NCBI GenBank assembly: GCA_030386875.1
Contig: CM059559.1
Coordinates: 61,456,392-61,520,391 of the forward strand
From: Morinoia aosen
Taxonomy: Eukaryota > Arthropoda > Malacostraca > Amphipoda > Talitridae
DNA length: 64,000 bases
Reading direction: 5' to 3'
The notes below the pieces were generated by a model. The model was not told the DNA's origin, did no database searches, and saw only the letters and a program-made list of their open reading frames with translations. The translations under genes and the position numbers were made by a program. This document shows positions 1 to 11,116 of this stretch, in pieces; the stretch's first letter is position 1, and each line of letters opens with the position of its first letter.

Positions 1-18
1 CATCACGCATTAGTTGCA

Positions 19-690
19 TTGAGTAGCCGTATAGCGCGTCACATACCACAAACGCTCATAGAGGCAGCAGACTATGAAGGGCTCAAAGAGTTTGTGCGCG
101 CACGGTACTCCCGATCCGAAAAGGAACTCTTTGATGAGCTCCTTTCACAGAAAGGGTTGTATTGCCAAGACAGACCTAGGGAGTTCTTATCTAAATTGCG
201 CGCCTTAGCCGCCGAAAGCAACTTAGGCCTATCGGAGGACTTCTTACGATTAAAATTCGTAACCGGTTTGCCAGAGGCCATACGCCCCTGGATAGCCGCG
301 CGCCAGGAACACGACTTGGACACTATGACGTCCATCGCAGAAACGTACCTGGAATAACTTCCGAGAACTCAGGTAGCTGCGGTAGACCCATCTTTTAAAG
401 AAAGGGCACCTGATACGGGAGCGCACACGAATTATCTAAATTACCCCCGGAACACGCACGAGGAGAGAGCCGGTCAGTACAACAGCCCTAGCATACCAAT
501 AGGTGTTAGAGCTTTCCGTTCAAACCAGCGCCCTAGAGTCTGTAGAGCACACCTTTACTATGGGAATGAAGCTAGATCATGCCGGCGCTGGTGCTCTAAT
601 TACAAACCCGGTTTGCCGGTTTCTCGACCCTCAAGTAGAGCTTCCTCCCCCGCCCGACCTTCTAGCCCGTTCCGAAGGTCGGAAAACTAG
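19..690 (+). pseudogene. gag pseudogene of the CsRn1-like element
   Basis: The frame encodes a capsid-like helical region (ELFDELL, REFLSKLRALA) up to a TAA at 355-357. The same frame then continues without a stop to TAG at 688-690. The second part contains the nucleocapsid finger with key residues C-X2-H-X9-C-X3-C (centred on about 540-600) and a Ser/Arg/Pro-rich tail. The TAA is therefore most simply a nonsense mutation in an originally longer gag. Gag would form the particle and bind RNA. The true start lies upstream of or near the window edge, so the ATG at 19 is not reliable. Confidence 0.75.
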
Positions 691-731
691 ATCGGTCGTC
701 TGTACAACAAGCTGTGACCGTCGGACGACCG
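681..731 (+). promoter_or_regulatory. Degenerate -1 ribosomal frameshift site between gag and pol
   Basis: GGAAAAC (681-687) lies in the gag frame two codons before the TAG. It is one base away from the heptamer GGGAAAC found at the equivalent place in the related element at 24880. A perfect 8-bp stem follows after 5 bases: CGGTCGTC at 693-700 pairs with GACGACCG at 724-731. The protease is in the -1 frame relative to gag. Slippery site, spacer and stem are seen directly; the role is inferred, and the heptamer as it stands no longer fits X-XXY-YYZ. Confidence 0.55.
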
Positions 732-1022
732 CTTTCAGTAAGCGCACGTATAGGTCGCAGTGATGTTAACCTCCTGGTAGACACAGGGGCGGGGATTAGC
801 ATTTTACCACCATCCCCTGAAGTAGGAAATCTGCGCCCAACTTCGGTTTCAATATCCACAGCGTCGGGAGAGCGTATAAGTTGCATAGGCGAGGTAGACC
901 TTGTAGTGGACATTAAAGGGCTTGGACGATCATTCCAATGGACCTTTGTAGTAGCAGAGGTGGTTCAGCCGATTTTTGGAATTGATTTCTTGGCTGCGCA
1001 CTCGATACTCGTTGACTGCTAG
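714..1022 (+). pseudogene. Retrotransposon aspartic protease remnant
   Basis: The frame contains the retropepsin signature LLVDTGAGISILPP, with the catalytic Asp in DTGA at about residues 22-25, and the downstream hydrophobic GIDFLAAH motif equivalent to the retroviral GRD segment. It would have cut the Gag-Pol polyprotein. It lies in the -1 frame relative to gag, and pol must have been entered by frameshifting rather than at the ATG at 714. The frame ends in a stop at 1020-1022 before the reverse transcriptase, so the polyprotein is broken. Confidence 0.75.
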
Positions 1023-1168
1023 AACAGTAATCTAATAGATACCTTGACAGGTAGGAAAATCCCTTTTCATATTTCAAATGATTCCTTGACCGCGTACTCC
1101 GATGATTTGACCCAAGTAGACCCCCGTGTACGCAAAATCTTGGCCGACCACCCGATTTTGACCTCCCC

Positions 1169-2899
1169 TTGCAACTCGGTTCGAACGATGCATCAACCGA
1201 CTGCCCCGTACAGCACTCAATTGACACGGCTTCCTCTCCCCCTGTTCACTTCAAGCTTCGTCCTCTGACGGGTTCTAAACTTGAAGCAGCGAAAAAAGAG
1301 TTCGAATTCCTGCTAAATGCAGGCATCATTAGAAGGTCCAATTATCCATGGGCATCGCCGTTGCACCTCGTTCCAAAGAAGGAACTTGGTAAATGGAGAC
1401 CTTGTGGAGATTACCGGGTACTTAACTCTCTCACTGTAGGTGATAGATACCCTATTCCTCACCTTCGTTCTCTCACCATGTCCTTGCGCTCAAAAAAGAT
1501 CTTTTCTAAGCTCAACCTAGAGCGCCTATCTTCAAATTCCTGTTGCTCCCGAATCTATTCCTAAAACTGCTGTCACTACTCCATTCGGGTTGTATGAATT
1601 GTTGTACATGCCTTTTGGATTAAAGAATGCCGGACCGACGTTTCAGAGGTACATAGATGCACTCTTTATCAACGTAAAAAATGTCATCGTCTATTTGGAC
1701 GATATACTCATTGCCTCCGAAACCGAGGAAGAACACTTAAATGATGTGTCCACCGTTCTTTCCCTTCTTGCTCAACTTAAATTGCGGTTGGTGCTCGCGA
1801 TAGCCATGTGCTAGAGGTTCTGCCGCCGTGCGGCAGAGACCCGGGTTTGAAACTCGGCGCTGGCTGTGGCGATTTTCTCTGTTGGGAATAGGAGAAAAAT
1901 TCCAAGCACAATACCCCACTCTACCCAGGTGTCTGAAATGGGTACCGGTCTTGACCTGGGGAAAGCGTCATGGCGTCCTGGCGTTAGTTACAAGGCATTT
2001 GAAAATCCAATGTACAAGGTGATATGTATCAGGCTTGATTGGAAATAAAGCATCCGTAGATGCCTTCATTATTATTATTATTATTATTATTGTCGATTGA
2101 CAAGTGCAGTTTCTTCCAATCTAAACTGACTTTCCTTGGCTATGAGGTGAGCGCGGACGGCATACGGCCTCCTGCTGACAGAGTAGCTGCGATTGCCTAC
2201 TGCACCCGTCCTCAATGTTCTCGAGACTTACGACGTTTTATGGGCATGCTTAATTTTTCGCCCCATGATTCCTTCTTTTGCCACCAAAGCTCTCGGTCTA
2301 ACCGAACTTTTGCGTAACTACCCGGAAGCTAAACAATTGCCCTGGACTGAGGCAGCAGAGCAATCTTTTAGTGACCTAAAACAGGCTATCGCCTACTGTC
2401 CAACCCTTCATTTTCCTTCCTCTGATGCTTCTGAATATCATCTTGTTTCCGATAATTCTAACTTCGTTGTTGGAGCAGCACTGTACCAGCTCATTGACTT
2501 CCAACCTGCTCCTGTCGCTTTCTTTCCAAAGAAACTTTCCGATGTTCAAAAGACGTACGCGACGTACGATCATGAACTACTTGCCGCATTCCTGGCGGTG
2601 ATGCATCTCAAATCACTCGATTGTTCACTGACCAAAGGCCACTCGTGTCGGCTTTTTACTACAAAACTCTTGCTAAATCAGATAGGCATCAGAGACAGTT
2701 GTCTTTCCTGTCGGAATACGTGACATCAATAGAGTATATTAAAGGAAATTTGAACGTAGTAGCAGACTGCTTGTCGCGTCCTGTTTGCACGACATCAGTG
2801 GACGTATTCGATCTCAAAAAGCTGGCCATACCCCAAGCTGACGACCCCGAAAAGAGTGTTTTGAAAGAAAGGCTGACACCCTTCGATATTGCCCCCTGA
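1169..2899 (+). pseudogene. Reverse transcriptase / RNase H remnant, interrupted by a SINE-like insertion
   Basis: RT begins with the WASPLHLVPK and RPCGDYRVLN motifs, followed by DRYPIPHL. A small deletion near 1518-1525 changes frame. The next piece has MPFGLKNAGPTFQR and the catalytic YLDDIL at about 1693-1710. Insertion of about 300 bp at 1791-2091 splits RT just after the LLAQLKLRL region, and the frame resumes with FFQSKLTFLGYEVS. Frame changes near 2260 and 2620 break the thumb and RNase H. RNase H motifs remain (VSDNSNFVVGAALYQ, TYDHELLAAFLAVMHLK, FTDQRPLVSA), ending with ADCLSRP. Active-site residues are largely present but no continuous product is possible. Confidence 0.85.
1791..2091 (+). 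mobile_element. SINE-like insertion with (ATT)n tail inside the reverse transcriptase
   Basis: The RT reading frame stops making sense at about 1790 and resumes at about 2092, bracketing about 300 bp of unrelated DNA. The start carries a tRNA-like segment: a GCCATGTGCTAGAGG A-box-like stretch, a CTGCCGC/GCGGCAG stem and a GGTTTGAAACTC B-box-like stretch at about 1846-1858. The 3' end has AATAAA and an (ATT)n tail at about 2068-2091. This is the layout of a tRNA-derived SINE. I find no convincing target duplication (only TTG is shared), so exact ends and family remain uncertain. Confidence 0.6.
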
Positions 2900-4146
2900 T
2901 CTTCCACGATTCCTCCTCCACCGATTGTCCTCGACCCTATGTTCCCCTCACTTGTCGCGAGCCGATCATAGCTTTCTTGCACAATCTAGCACATCCTGGT
3001 TATAAAAATACGGTAAAAAACGTAGAAGCTAGGTGCTTTTGGCCAAACATGGACAAAGATGTTCATCGTTTCGTCCGGTATTGTGAAAATTGTCAGCAGG
3101 CAAAAGTGCATAAACACACCAAATCTCCTGTTAGCCCTATCGCTCCGCAATCTGATCGTTTCCACACTGTCCATATTGACATTGTGGGCCCCCTTCCTCC
3201 TGCTTCCTTACCTACTTCTACATCTTCTTTACCCTTCAAGTACCTATTGACTTGCATCGACCGCGCAACTTGATGGTGCGAAGCTGTTCCTCTTGTTGAT
3301 ACCACTGCTTCCTCGGTCGCCATTGCCTTCGTATCCGGATGGATATCGCGCTTTGGTGTACCGTTGGAAGTGGTGACTGACAGAGGTGCACAGTTTGAGG
3401 GAGAACTTTTCAGGGAATTAGCGAACCTCCTAGGTTTCCACCATGATCGCACGTGCAGCTACAGGCCGCAGGCCAATGGCCTAGTTGAAAGATTGCACCG
3501 AACTCTTAAAGCTGCCATTATGGCCCGTAGAGAAAATTGGTATTTCTCCCTTCCTATCGTCCTGCTAGGCTTGCACATGACTCCAAATTCTTCCGGTTTT
3601 TCCCCTTTCACCGCTGTGACTGGCACCTATATGCTTCGTCCTCAACCTTTAGTTGCCGATACTAGGCCTAGATCATTTTCTTCGGACGTTATTCAAACCT
3701 TTGTAGACGAAATGCATAAGTTCGATTTTCGACGCCTTTCCGAAGGCTCGTGCCATGATTCACCACCTGTTCACGTGCCCGTTGACTTGCAGAATTGCAA
3801 AAAAGTTTGGTTGCGAGTCGACCGAGTCAAGAGGAGCTTAGAAGCCCCTTATTCAGGTCCTTACGAAGTCCTAGAACGTAACCATAAATTTTTCAAGATT
3901 AAACTTCCTCAGGGTGATTCAAACGTATCGATTGATCGTTTGAAACCCGCCTATAGTCGTACCCTTACCTCTCCTCAACCCTCTTCTACACCCTCATCTC
4001 CGACTCCTCCTGAACCTCCTCCTCCTCAGCCTTCTCCGCGGTTTCCTGAGGTTATTCCCACACCCTCACTAACTCCTCCTCGCACTAGATCGGGTCGTGC
4101 TGTTCGTTTCAAACCCTCAGCGGACTACCACTATTTTGGTGTCTGA
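2900..4146 (+). pseudogene. Retrotransposon integrase remnant
   Basis: The N-terminal HHCC zinc site is visible (HPGYKN, then CENCQQAK at about 3080-3105), followed by the catalytic core beginning HIDIVGPLPP. A TGA at 3271-3273 interrupts the core, and the same frame continues afterwards with VTDRGAQF and then RPQANGLVERLHRTLK, giving the D,D-35-E triad. A GPY/F-type module (APYSGPYEVL) and a Pro/Ser-rich tail with a basic RTRSGRAVRFKP end complete it. Integrase would insert the cDNA into the genome. The nonsense codon makes it a pseudogene. Confidence 0.85.
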
Positions 4147-4172
4147 GGGCGCTCCGCATCTGGCCGGGGTAG

Positions 4173-5140
4173 TGCTGTGGTGCCCGGAAAAATTACTGAA
4201 TAATTAATGCAAATTTAGAATTTAATATTAAAAGAAATTTTGTACCTTTTTAAAAGTCATTTATTTAAAAGATAAATAACTATTAAAATACATAAAATCT
4301 ACACCGTCTTACGAGACGAGTTGAGTGAATCTTTATGGCAACATTCAGGCTCTTCAAGCATTGTTCGCTGCTTAGCAGTCCATTGCCCCGCTAAACCTCG
4401 TAATGTAAACAAGTGCTTTGATCAACCTGGTGAGTCTCGCTATTTTCGAAGTGATATAATTTTGTGTGTCTAAATTAAGATCGTTAGTCATGAACATGCG
4501 AGTTATTTTTGTGATGTAATTGATAATACCAATTTTGAGGGGTAATGATGTGTAGAATTAATAAGTGAAAGAAGCGAGCTAACCGGCTCGTGGGTAGCAA
4601 ATAAATATTTGCTACCTCAGGGGATGGTAAATATCATTTGACTGCCTTCCGCGCTGTTCGTAATTTTGTTGTGTGTTTAAAAATAAGGCTATTAGATATC
4701 ATGAATTTTGTAAAATCATGTAAAGTAGGGAATGAAACTAGAATTTACGCCCTAAGGAGAGTGATGTGTAACCGGCCTAAGCGTGCCGTCATGGAGGCGG
4801 TTACGTAGCGGCCCGGTAAACTTCGAAAAGACCACCGGTCGTTAAGTTAGATGTGTTTTAGTTCATCATTCGTTACTTTAGTGAGTAAGAGCTTAAAAGT
4901 TAGTTTAAAGCATAACTTAGGTTCAAAGTGTTGATTGTGCCAACGATTAATGAATCCTAAAGTCGAGAGGATTAGCTTATTTAATATTCGAATTACGGCC
5001 CGATAATCGATGATACAGGTTTTGTGATTGAATTATTTATATGTCGTTTTTACCCGGGTAATTAAGTAATTTTGGAGAATTTCGATATTACCGTGTTAAC
5101 CTTGTTCTATTTTGTGTTAATTGCAGGATCAACAAAACAA
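4173..5140 (+). repeat. Probable 3' LTR (remnant) of the CsRn1-like element
   Basis: Pol ends at 4146. A purine-rich GGCCGGGGTAG tract is followed at 4173 by TGCTGTGG, the position and form expected for a polypurine tract and LTR start; the relative at 28284 has GGGGGGTAA then TGTAGC. The sequence then becomes AT-rich and non-coding, as in the other element's LTR. The other LTR is outside the window, so the 3' limit cannot be set; 5140 is a guess. Confidence 0.4.
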
Positions 5141-5744
5141 AGCTACCTCCCCTGCCTTTACCCCCATTTTGACTCCAGGGTCGTTCTTTATTTTAACCAT
5201 TTCGTGATACACCGTACTTAGAATTCTACTACAGTTAGGATATCCTCTTATTATCCGGATCGTCGTACGTTAAGAAGCTCCCTAGTCTTTTGTCCTGAAT
5301 AATTCCATGGGCCACAATAGACGATAACCATTCTCGACTAGTCTTTATCCCTTTCTAGTCGTTGCTTGAATAATTATTGTGTAGGAGATTCTAAGCGAAC
5401 CCCACCTTAGAATCCCCTCAAGGGCCCATTTGCTTAAATATTAGTGATGTGTCACAAGTGCTAGTGATCTTGTTTTGCTAATTATTATTTATGTCCACAC
5501 TATTGCTATTGATGTGCTATCGTGTCTATTAGTGTCCATACTACTACTAATCATAATAATCATATCTTAGGTAGGAGATGTGATAATTGTCATTTACGAT
5601 TGTGTTTTATTCTGCTCCTGCATAGCGTTTTTTGTCTTTTTCTTACTTCGATTTAACTAATAACTTAAGAGCTCCAAAAAGTTCTTTAGTTGTATTTGAA
5701 TTATTCATAAGTTGTCAGCCATCTCTTAAAATATAAAATATCCA
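5141..5744. other. Intergenic, nothing recognised
   Basis: This AT-rich stretch has no long reading frame and no repeat that I can match elsewhere in the window. It may still include part of the upstream LTR. Confidence 0.4.
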
Positions 5745-5991
5745 TGAGATGATATTTTTCATTTTTTATTCAACTATCCCTTGACTGAGGTAAACTATTA
5801 ACACTGCACGTATGGTTTGTCTATTAGTACGCCTCGTATAGTTTGTCCATTAGTACGCCTCGTGTGGTCTATCTATTTGTACACCTCTGATAGTTTGTCT
5901 ATAAGTACACCTCGTATAGTTTGTCTATTAGTATGCCTCGTATGGTTTATCTATTTTTACACCTCGGATAGTTTGTCTATTAGTACTCCTC
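5745..5991 (+). repeat. Minisatellite of about 25-bp units, left copy (interrupted by the gypsy element)
   Basis: Degenerate units of the form GTATAGTTTGTCTATTAGTA-CGCCTC repeat about eight times from about 5808 to 5991. The array and its left border match the reverse complement of 15985-16440. The array is cut after ...TAGTACTCCTC by an LTR element and resumes at 11117 with CCTCGTATGG. Confidence 0.85.
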
Positions 5992-6403
5992 TGTAATATA
6001 GCGAGTAGTGTAAGTTCTAGTTAGAGAGTCCAAAAGTTGGCAACGCTCGAGAGAGCAACACTCGAAAGTCAGTCTGCTAGTGGCCTCGGGTTCAACAACA
6101 AGTAAATGTTGACCGAATGTGTATATAATTACCTACTGTGGTTGTTATCTAACTTCTTAAAATCTAAACTAATGTACTGATTCTATTCTACTCTATTCTA
6201 TATATTCCCGACTATTTCCGCTCTACTCTTGCTAGCCACAGTACTTCAAATTGAGTATTAAGTTAAGGTATCCAAGAGGTGAGTGAACTATTTACCTAAA
6301 TTGCTGTGTCATTGCATTGTCTATGTTGGTCAGCACGGTGACCGTGTTGTGTCTATGTGGAACCTATTCTGTGCTCTAGTGTAGGGTTACCTAATCCATA
6401 ATA
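5992..6403 (+). repeat. 5' LTR of the K02A2.6-like element
   Basis: It starts TGTAATATAGCGAG and ends CCATAATA. It is a direct repeat of 10705-11116 with the same length and about nine substitutions seen by eye. The end is set by the CCTC target duplication and by the point where the two copies diverge. Confidence 0.95.
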
Positions 6404-6404
6404 C

Positions 6405-6422
6405 TGGCGACGAGATGTTGGT
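6405..6422 (+). other. Primer-binding-site candidate
   Basis: TGGCGACGAGATGTTGG begins one base after the 5' LTR. It has the TGG start expected for the complement of a tRNA CCA end. I cannot assign the tRNA. Confidence 0.55.
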
Positions 6423-6620
6423 AAAACTGCTGGGAATGACTAGTGAGGGAACATAGAATTTGCCTAGTGAATTTTTTTTGTACTGTTGTTCTGCTCACTG
6501 GTGTTGCTAGACTGGCTAGACTTGTGAAGAAACTCAGAATTGATCAAGTGATTGTACTATTTGTGCTGTGAAATTTTTTTTTTACTTTTCATAGTGCGTT
6601 GGACTTACTAAAAATTCAAT

Positions 6621-9600
6621 ATGCCATTGATAGGTTCAGTGGGAGAATTTAATCCTGTAGAGGAAGAATTTGGAGACTATGAAACTAGATTACACTGCTA
6701 TTTTTTAATAAACAAAATAGGGGATAATCAAAAAGCCCCCACCCTAATTTCACTAGTGGGTCCTTAAATTGCTAGGTTGATTAAAGACCTTATGTCCCCG
6801 AAAAAAGTCCTTGATGCTACTTATGACGAGATTGTGGAAGCGTTGAGACGGCATTTTAAGCCAACAAGAAATCAGATCTTTGAGAGGTTTAGGTTCCATA
6901 AGCGGAACCAGAGACAAGGGGAAAGCATTGCTGATTTTGTGGCTAGTTTGAAAGCCCTTTCTCATACCTGTAATTTCAAACAGGAAGTGCTAGAAGAAAC
7001 CTTACTGGACAGACTAATTTTGGGTGTGTCCAGTAATGAAATTCAAAATTGCTTGCTGAATGAAGCTGGCCTGACATGGCAAAAGACCATGGATCTAGCT
7101 ACTGCTAAAGAAACCACACTGAGAGAAACAGTGGGGTTGAGGCAACCAAATTCAATTCTAGATGTAGGTCAGAGCAGAGTTAAGCAAACTGCGTACAAGC
7201 CTCAGGGCAAGACTCAGGCACAAGCTAGCCCCAAATCAGCATGCAGCGGCTGTGGTGGTTTGCACTGGCGTAGAGATTGCCCCTATAAAGACAGTAATTG
7301 TCATGGTTGTGGCCAAAAAGGTCATCTAAAAAAATGCTGTTTCAAACTAACAAAAGGGCAGAAATCTGATAAAGGCAACAAAAATAATTTTGTGCATGCT
7401 ATGCATGAAAAAAGGGGGAGGGAAAACCACCCTAACCCTAATGGAACTAGCAACGGAACCAGTGCAGACTACCCAGCCCCCAATCAAGTATGTTTTGGGG
7501 AAATATTTTCTTTAGCCGAGGAAATGAAACCACCAATCAAAATAAAATTGTTACTAAATGGTGTGCCATTAGAGATGGAGGTAGATACATGTGCTGCCAG
7601 GTCTATCCTTTCAATGGCCACCTACTCTAAAATACCAGCTAAGTTAAGACCCGAGCTGAGACCTTCTGATGTTAAGCTTAGGACTTATGGGGGAACCCCA
7701 CTAGTGATTTGTGGGGAGATTAGGGCTAACATCCAGCGTGAATCTGGTAATATGGTTCCTCAGCTAGCAACTATTGTGATTGTAGACAGGGAGGGGCCAG
7801 CTTTGCTCTGTAGGGACCTGATTGATTCCCTTGGGCTAACTATAGTAGCAAATGAGGTCAACAAATTGATCACTTGCCCTGAAGAGTTAGCAAATAAATT
7901 CCCCGACCTTTTTCAACCAGGTCTAGGTTGCTTTAAGGGAAGGAATTTCAAAATAGAAGTTGATCCAGCCGTACCACCAAAGTTTTGTAAGGCCAGGAAC
8001 GTGCCTTACACACTGAGACCTAAGGTGGAGGCAGAACTTGATAGACTGGTGCAGGAAGGTATCCTCACCCCTGTACAGTACTCAAGATGGGCAGCGGCTA
8101 TCGTCCCTGTGCTCAAGGCTGATCAAAGCATCCGAATATGTGGGGACTACAAACTAACCGTCAACAGAGCCACTAGGCTTGATACCTACCCTATGCCCAG
8201 AGTGGAAGATCTATTTAGCGGGTTAGCAGGAGGAGTTATATACTCCAAGCTAGATATGTCTCAGGCATACGCTCAACTACCCTTGGATGAAGACTCCAAG
8301 GAACTCACGGTAATAAACACCCACAGAGGTTTATTTGCCTACAACCGTCTCAGCTTTGGAATTGCGTCCGCACCTGGAATCTTTCAGCGTGCCATGGAAG
8401 GACTATTGCAGGGCCTCCCAGGAGTGTTCTGCTACCTGGATGACGTCCTGGTGAGTGCCACTAATGAGCAAGAGCACAACAAGCGTCTCTATCAAGTCTT
8501 ATCTAAACTACAGGAGGCAGGGCTAAAACTGAAAATGGATAAATGCCAAATTGGAGTGCCACAGGTATCCTACCTTGGATATCAAATTGACAAGGATGGA
8601 TTGCACCCCACTGCAGAGAAGGTAGCAGCAATCCAGAATGCACCAGCTCCTACTAATGTGACTCAACTGAGAGCCTACCTTGGGCTGTTAAATAGGAAAT
8701 TTCTAAAATCATCTGCAACCATGCTGGAGCCCCTAAATACCTTACTGAGGGATAAAACCCCTTGGAAATGGGATGCAAGTCAGGAGAGAGCTTTCCAGAA
8801 ATCTAAACAAGCCCTCCTGGACTCTCAGACTCTAGTCCACTTTGACCCTCAGAAACCCATAGTGGTAGTGGCTGACAGTAGTGCGTATGGTGTGGGAGCG
8901 GTGCTGTGTCACCTTATTGATGGGATTGAACGCCCCGCCTATTTTGCCTCCCGAACTCTAACAGCAACAGAACGCAACTACTCTCAAACTGAGAAAGAAG
9001 CCCTAGCTATGGTGTTCGCACTTCGAAAATTTTATTGCTACCTGTGGGGACAGGATTTCACTGGGGTTACGGACCACAAACCTTTGTTAGGAATATTTGA
9101 TCCGGGTAGAAGCATCCCTCCGATGGCATCCGGGCGCATTCAAAGGTGGGCTTTACTACTGCAGTCCTACAAGTTCACCTTGCTTCACCGGTCTGGCATG
9201 CTGTTGGGCACGGCTGATGCTCTCAGTCGTCTACATTTGACAACTCCCGAGGAAGCCACACCTATTCCTGCGGAATGGACGTCCTTAGTAAACTTCCTCG
9301 AGTCAGCTCCAGTCACCAGCACCCACATCCCCGACGGCACCCTAAGGGACCCAGTACTTTCAAAGGTATACAAATACTGCCAAGTAGGCTGGCCTTCGAC
9401 GGTAATTGGTGACCCTGATCTCGCTCCGTATACTAGGAGGCGAGACGAATTGTCCACACAAAATGGCTATGTGCTCTGGGGAGCAAGAATTATTGTACCC
9501 CAAGCTCTCAGACAAGCCATTGTGGACGAACTTCACTCTGGCCATGCTGGATCATCCAGGATGAAGGAGTTAGCTCGCAGCTATGTATGGTGGCCGCTGC

Positions 9601-10634
9601 TGGACAAAGGTCTAGAAGAAACGACTAAGTCATGCAGCGAGTGCCTGAGCACTCGAGCTGCACCAACGAAAGCTGAACTCCATCCGTGGGAATGGCCTGC
9701 GAAGCCTTGGCATCGCATACACATTGACCACGCAGGCCCAATGGATGGAAAATACTATCTAGTGATCGTGGATGCACACTCTAAGTGGGTTGAAATTTTT
9801 CCCACATCTACTACAACCTCTAGCGAAACGATCTCGTGCCTGAAACACACTTTTGCGACATTTGGATTTCCAGTAACAATTGTTTCGGACAACGCAACGT
9901 GTTTCACATCGGCTGAATTCCAAGAATTTGTGAAGGCATGTGGTATGCAACATATTACGAGCGCACCATACCACCCTTCAACTAATGGACTGGCAGAGCG
10001 TATGGTACAAACGTTCAAGAAGAATATGCGGAAGTCAACGGAACCCCTACGCCTAGCACTAAACAGGTTTCTGTTCAACTATCGGCTGACACCCCACACG
10101 ACAACAGGTGTTACGCCCGCCGAACTGATGTTAGGCAGGAAAGTTCGCTCTCGTCTTGATCTGCTTTGGCCGTCAGAAGCAATCGCGTCCAAAGTTGCTC
10201 AACGCCAGGACGCTCAGAAAAGATACCACCCAGGGTCTCGCGCGGTTGACATTCCGCCGGAGTCACCTATGATGGTCCATCAATACACGCCGGGTTCCCC
10301 AAAATGGACCCCTGCTACCACCATTGAGAAAACAGGCCCGGTATCCTACAAGTGCCAACTGAAGGGGGGAGAGGTCGTTCGTTGACACCAGGACCAAGTT
10401 ATTACCTGCTCGAACACCATCCCTGAACCCTTGGAACAACCTACGGAGGAAACCGTTGTGTTTCCACAACCTGCTCAAAATTCATACCCACCACCTCCGA
10501 CCAATGCACCTGACTCCGAAACACCTGATTACCCGATTCCCACCCAGGAAGCTAGGATGCACGAGCCTCCAAGTGCTAGCATCTCATGCAGGTCTACCCG
10601 GGCTCGGAAGCCTGTGGTGAGAATGGACCTTTAG
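6621..10634 (+). pseudogene. Single-frame gag-pol polyprotein with two premature stops
   Basis: The frame runs from ATG 6621 to TAG 10632-10634 (about 1337 codons) but has TAA at 6765-6767 and TGA at 10383-10385; 6768-10382 is open. Gag includes LIKDLMSPK and VEALRRHFKP, then two zinc knuckles, CSGCGGLHWRRDC and CHGCGQKGHLKKC. The protease motif reads VDTCAARS, where the family has DTG, so the Gly is replaced by Cys. RT has RICGDYKLTVN, FGIASAPGIFQR and CYLDDVLVSA. RNase H has VADSSAYGVGAVL, KEALAMVFALRKF and TDHKPLLG. Integrase has the HHCC site (HSGHAG...CSEC) and D,D,E motifs (HIDHAGP, VSDNATCF, NGLAERMVQ). Gag and pol are in one frame, with no frameshift. No envelope gene follows. Confidence 0.9.
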
Positions 10635-10704
10635 GATTGACTATATCGAATAAGGGGACAGGGGGATAGAAGGGGGGGGGGGTTTCTAATTAAGGAGGGA
10701 GGGG
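10635..10704 (+). other. 3' untranslated region and polypurine tract of the K02A2.6-like element
   Basis: After the last stop the sequence becomes G-rich, with a G-run at about 10671-10682. It ends with AAGGAGGGAGGGG directly before the 3' LTR at 10705, the position of the plus-strand primer tract. Confidence 0.75.
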
Positions 10705-11116
10705 TGTAATATAGCGAGTAGTGTAAGTTCTAGTTAGAGAGTCCAAAAGTTGGCAACGCTCGAGAGAGCAACACTCGCAAGTCAGTCTGCTAGTGGCCTC
10801 GGGTTCAACAACAAGTAAATGTTGACCGAGTGTGTATATAATTACCTACTGTGGTTGCTATCTAACTTCTTAAGTTCTAAACTAATGTACTAGTTCTATT
10901 CTACTCTATTCTATATATTCCCGTCTATTTCCGCTCTACTCTTGCTAGCCACAGTACTTCAAATTGAGTATTAAGTTAAGGTATCCAAGAGGTGAGTGAA
11001 CTATTTACCTAAATTGCTGTGTCATTGCATTGTCTATGTTGGTCAGCACGGTGACCGTGTTGTGTCTATGTGGAACCTATACTGTGCTCTAGTGTAGGGT
11101 TACCTAATCCATAATA
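10705..11116 (+). repeat. 3' LTR of the K02A2.6-like element
   Basis: Direct repeat of 5992-6403, same 412-bp length. Differences include CACTCGAAAG/CACTCGCAAG, CCGAATG/CCGAGTG and TCCCGAC/TCCCGTC. It is followed by the target duplication CCTC and the resumed minisatellite. Confidence 0.95.

Larger units (their letters stand above)
1..4172 (+). mobile_element. Decayed Ty3/gypsy LTR retrotransposon (CsRn1-like), 5' end outside the window
   Basis: Gag, protease, reverse transcriptase/RNase H and integrase pieces follow one another in the usual metavirid order on the plus strand. The reading frame is broken several times: stop at 355-357, frame change near 1520, SINE-like insertion at about 1791-2091, frame changes near 2260 and 2620, stop at 3271-3273. 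Gag carries a Cys-His-Cys-Cys finger (CX2HX9CX3C) like that described for the CsRn1 clade. The element at 21125-30498 is a relative with the same gag finger type and the same gag/pol frame relation. The 5' LTR and primer site lie upstream of the window. Clade assignment is by motif only. Confidence 0.85.
5992..11116 (+). mobile_element. Complete Ty3/gypsy retrotransposon (K02A2.6-like), inactivated
   Basis: Two 412-bp direct LTRs (5992-6403 and 10705-11116) flank a primer-site-like sequence, a single gag-pol frame and a purine tract. A 4-bp target duplication CCTC (5988-5991 and 11117-11120) borders it. By eye I count about nine differences between the LTRs (about 2 percent), so the insertion is not very recent. 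Gag has two CCHC knuckles and pol has protease, RT, RNase H and integrase in Ty3/gypsy order. Two in-frame stops and an altered protease motif disable it. It interrupts a minisatellite whose empty form can be read in the inverted copy at 15.98 kb. Confidence 0.95.
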
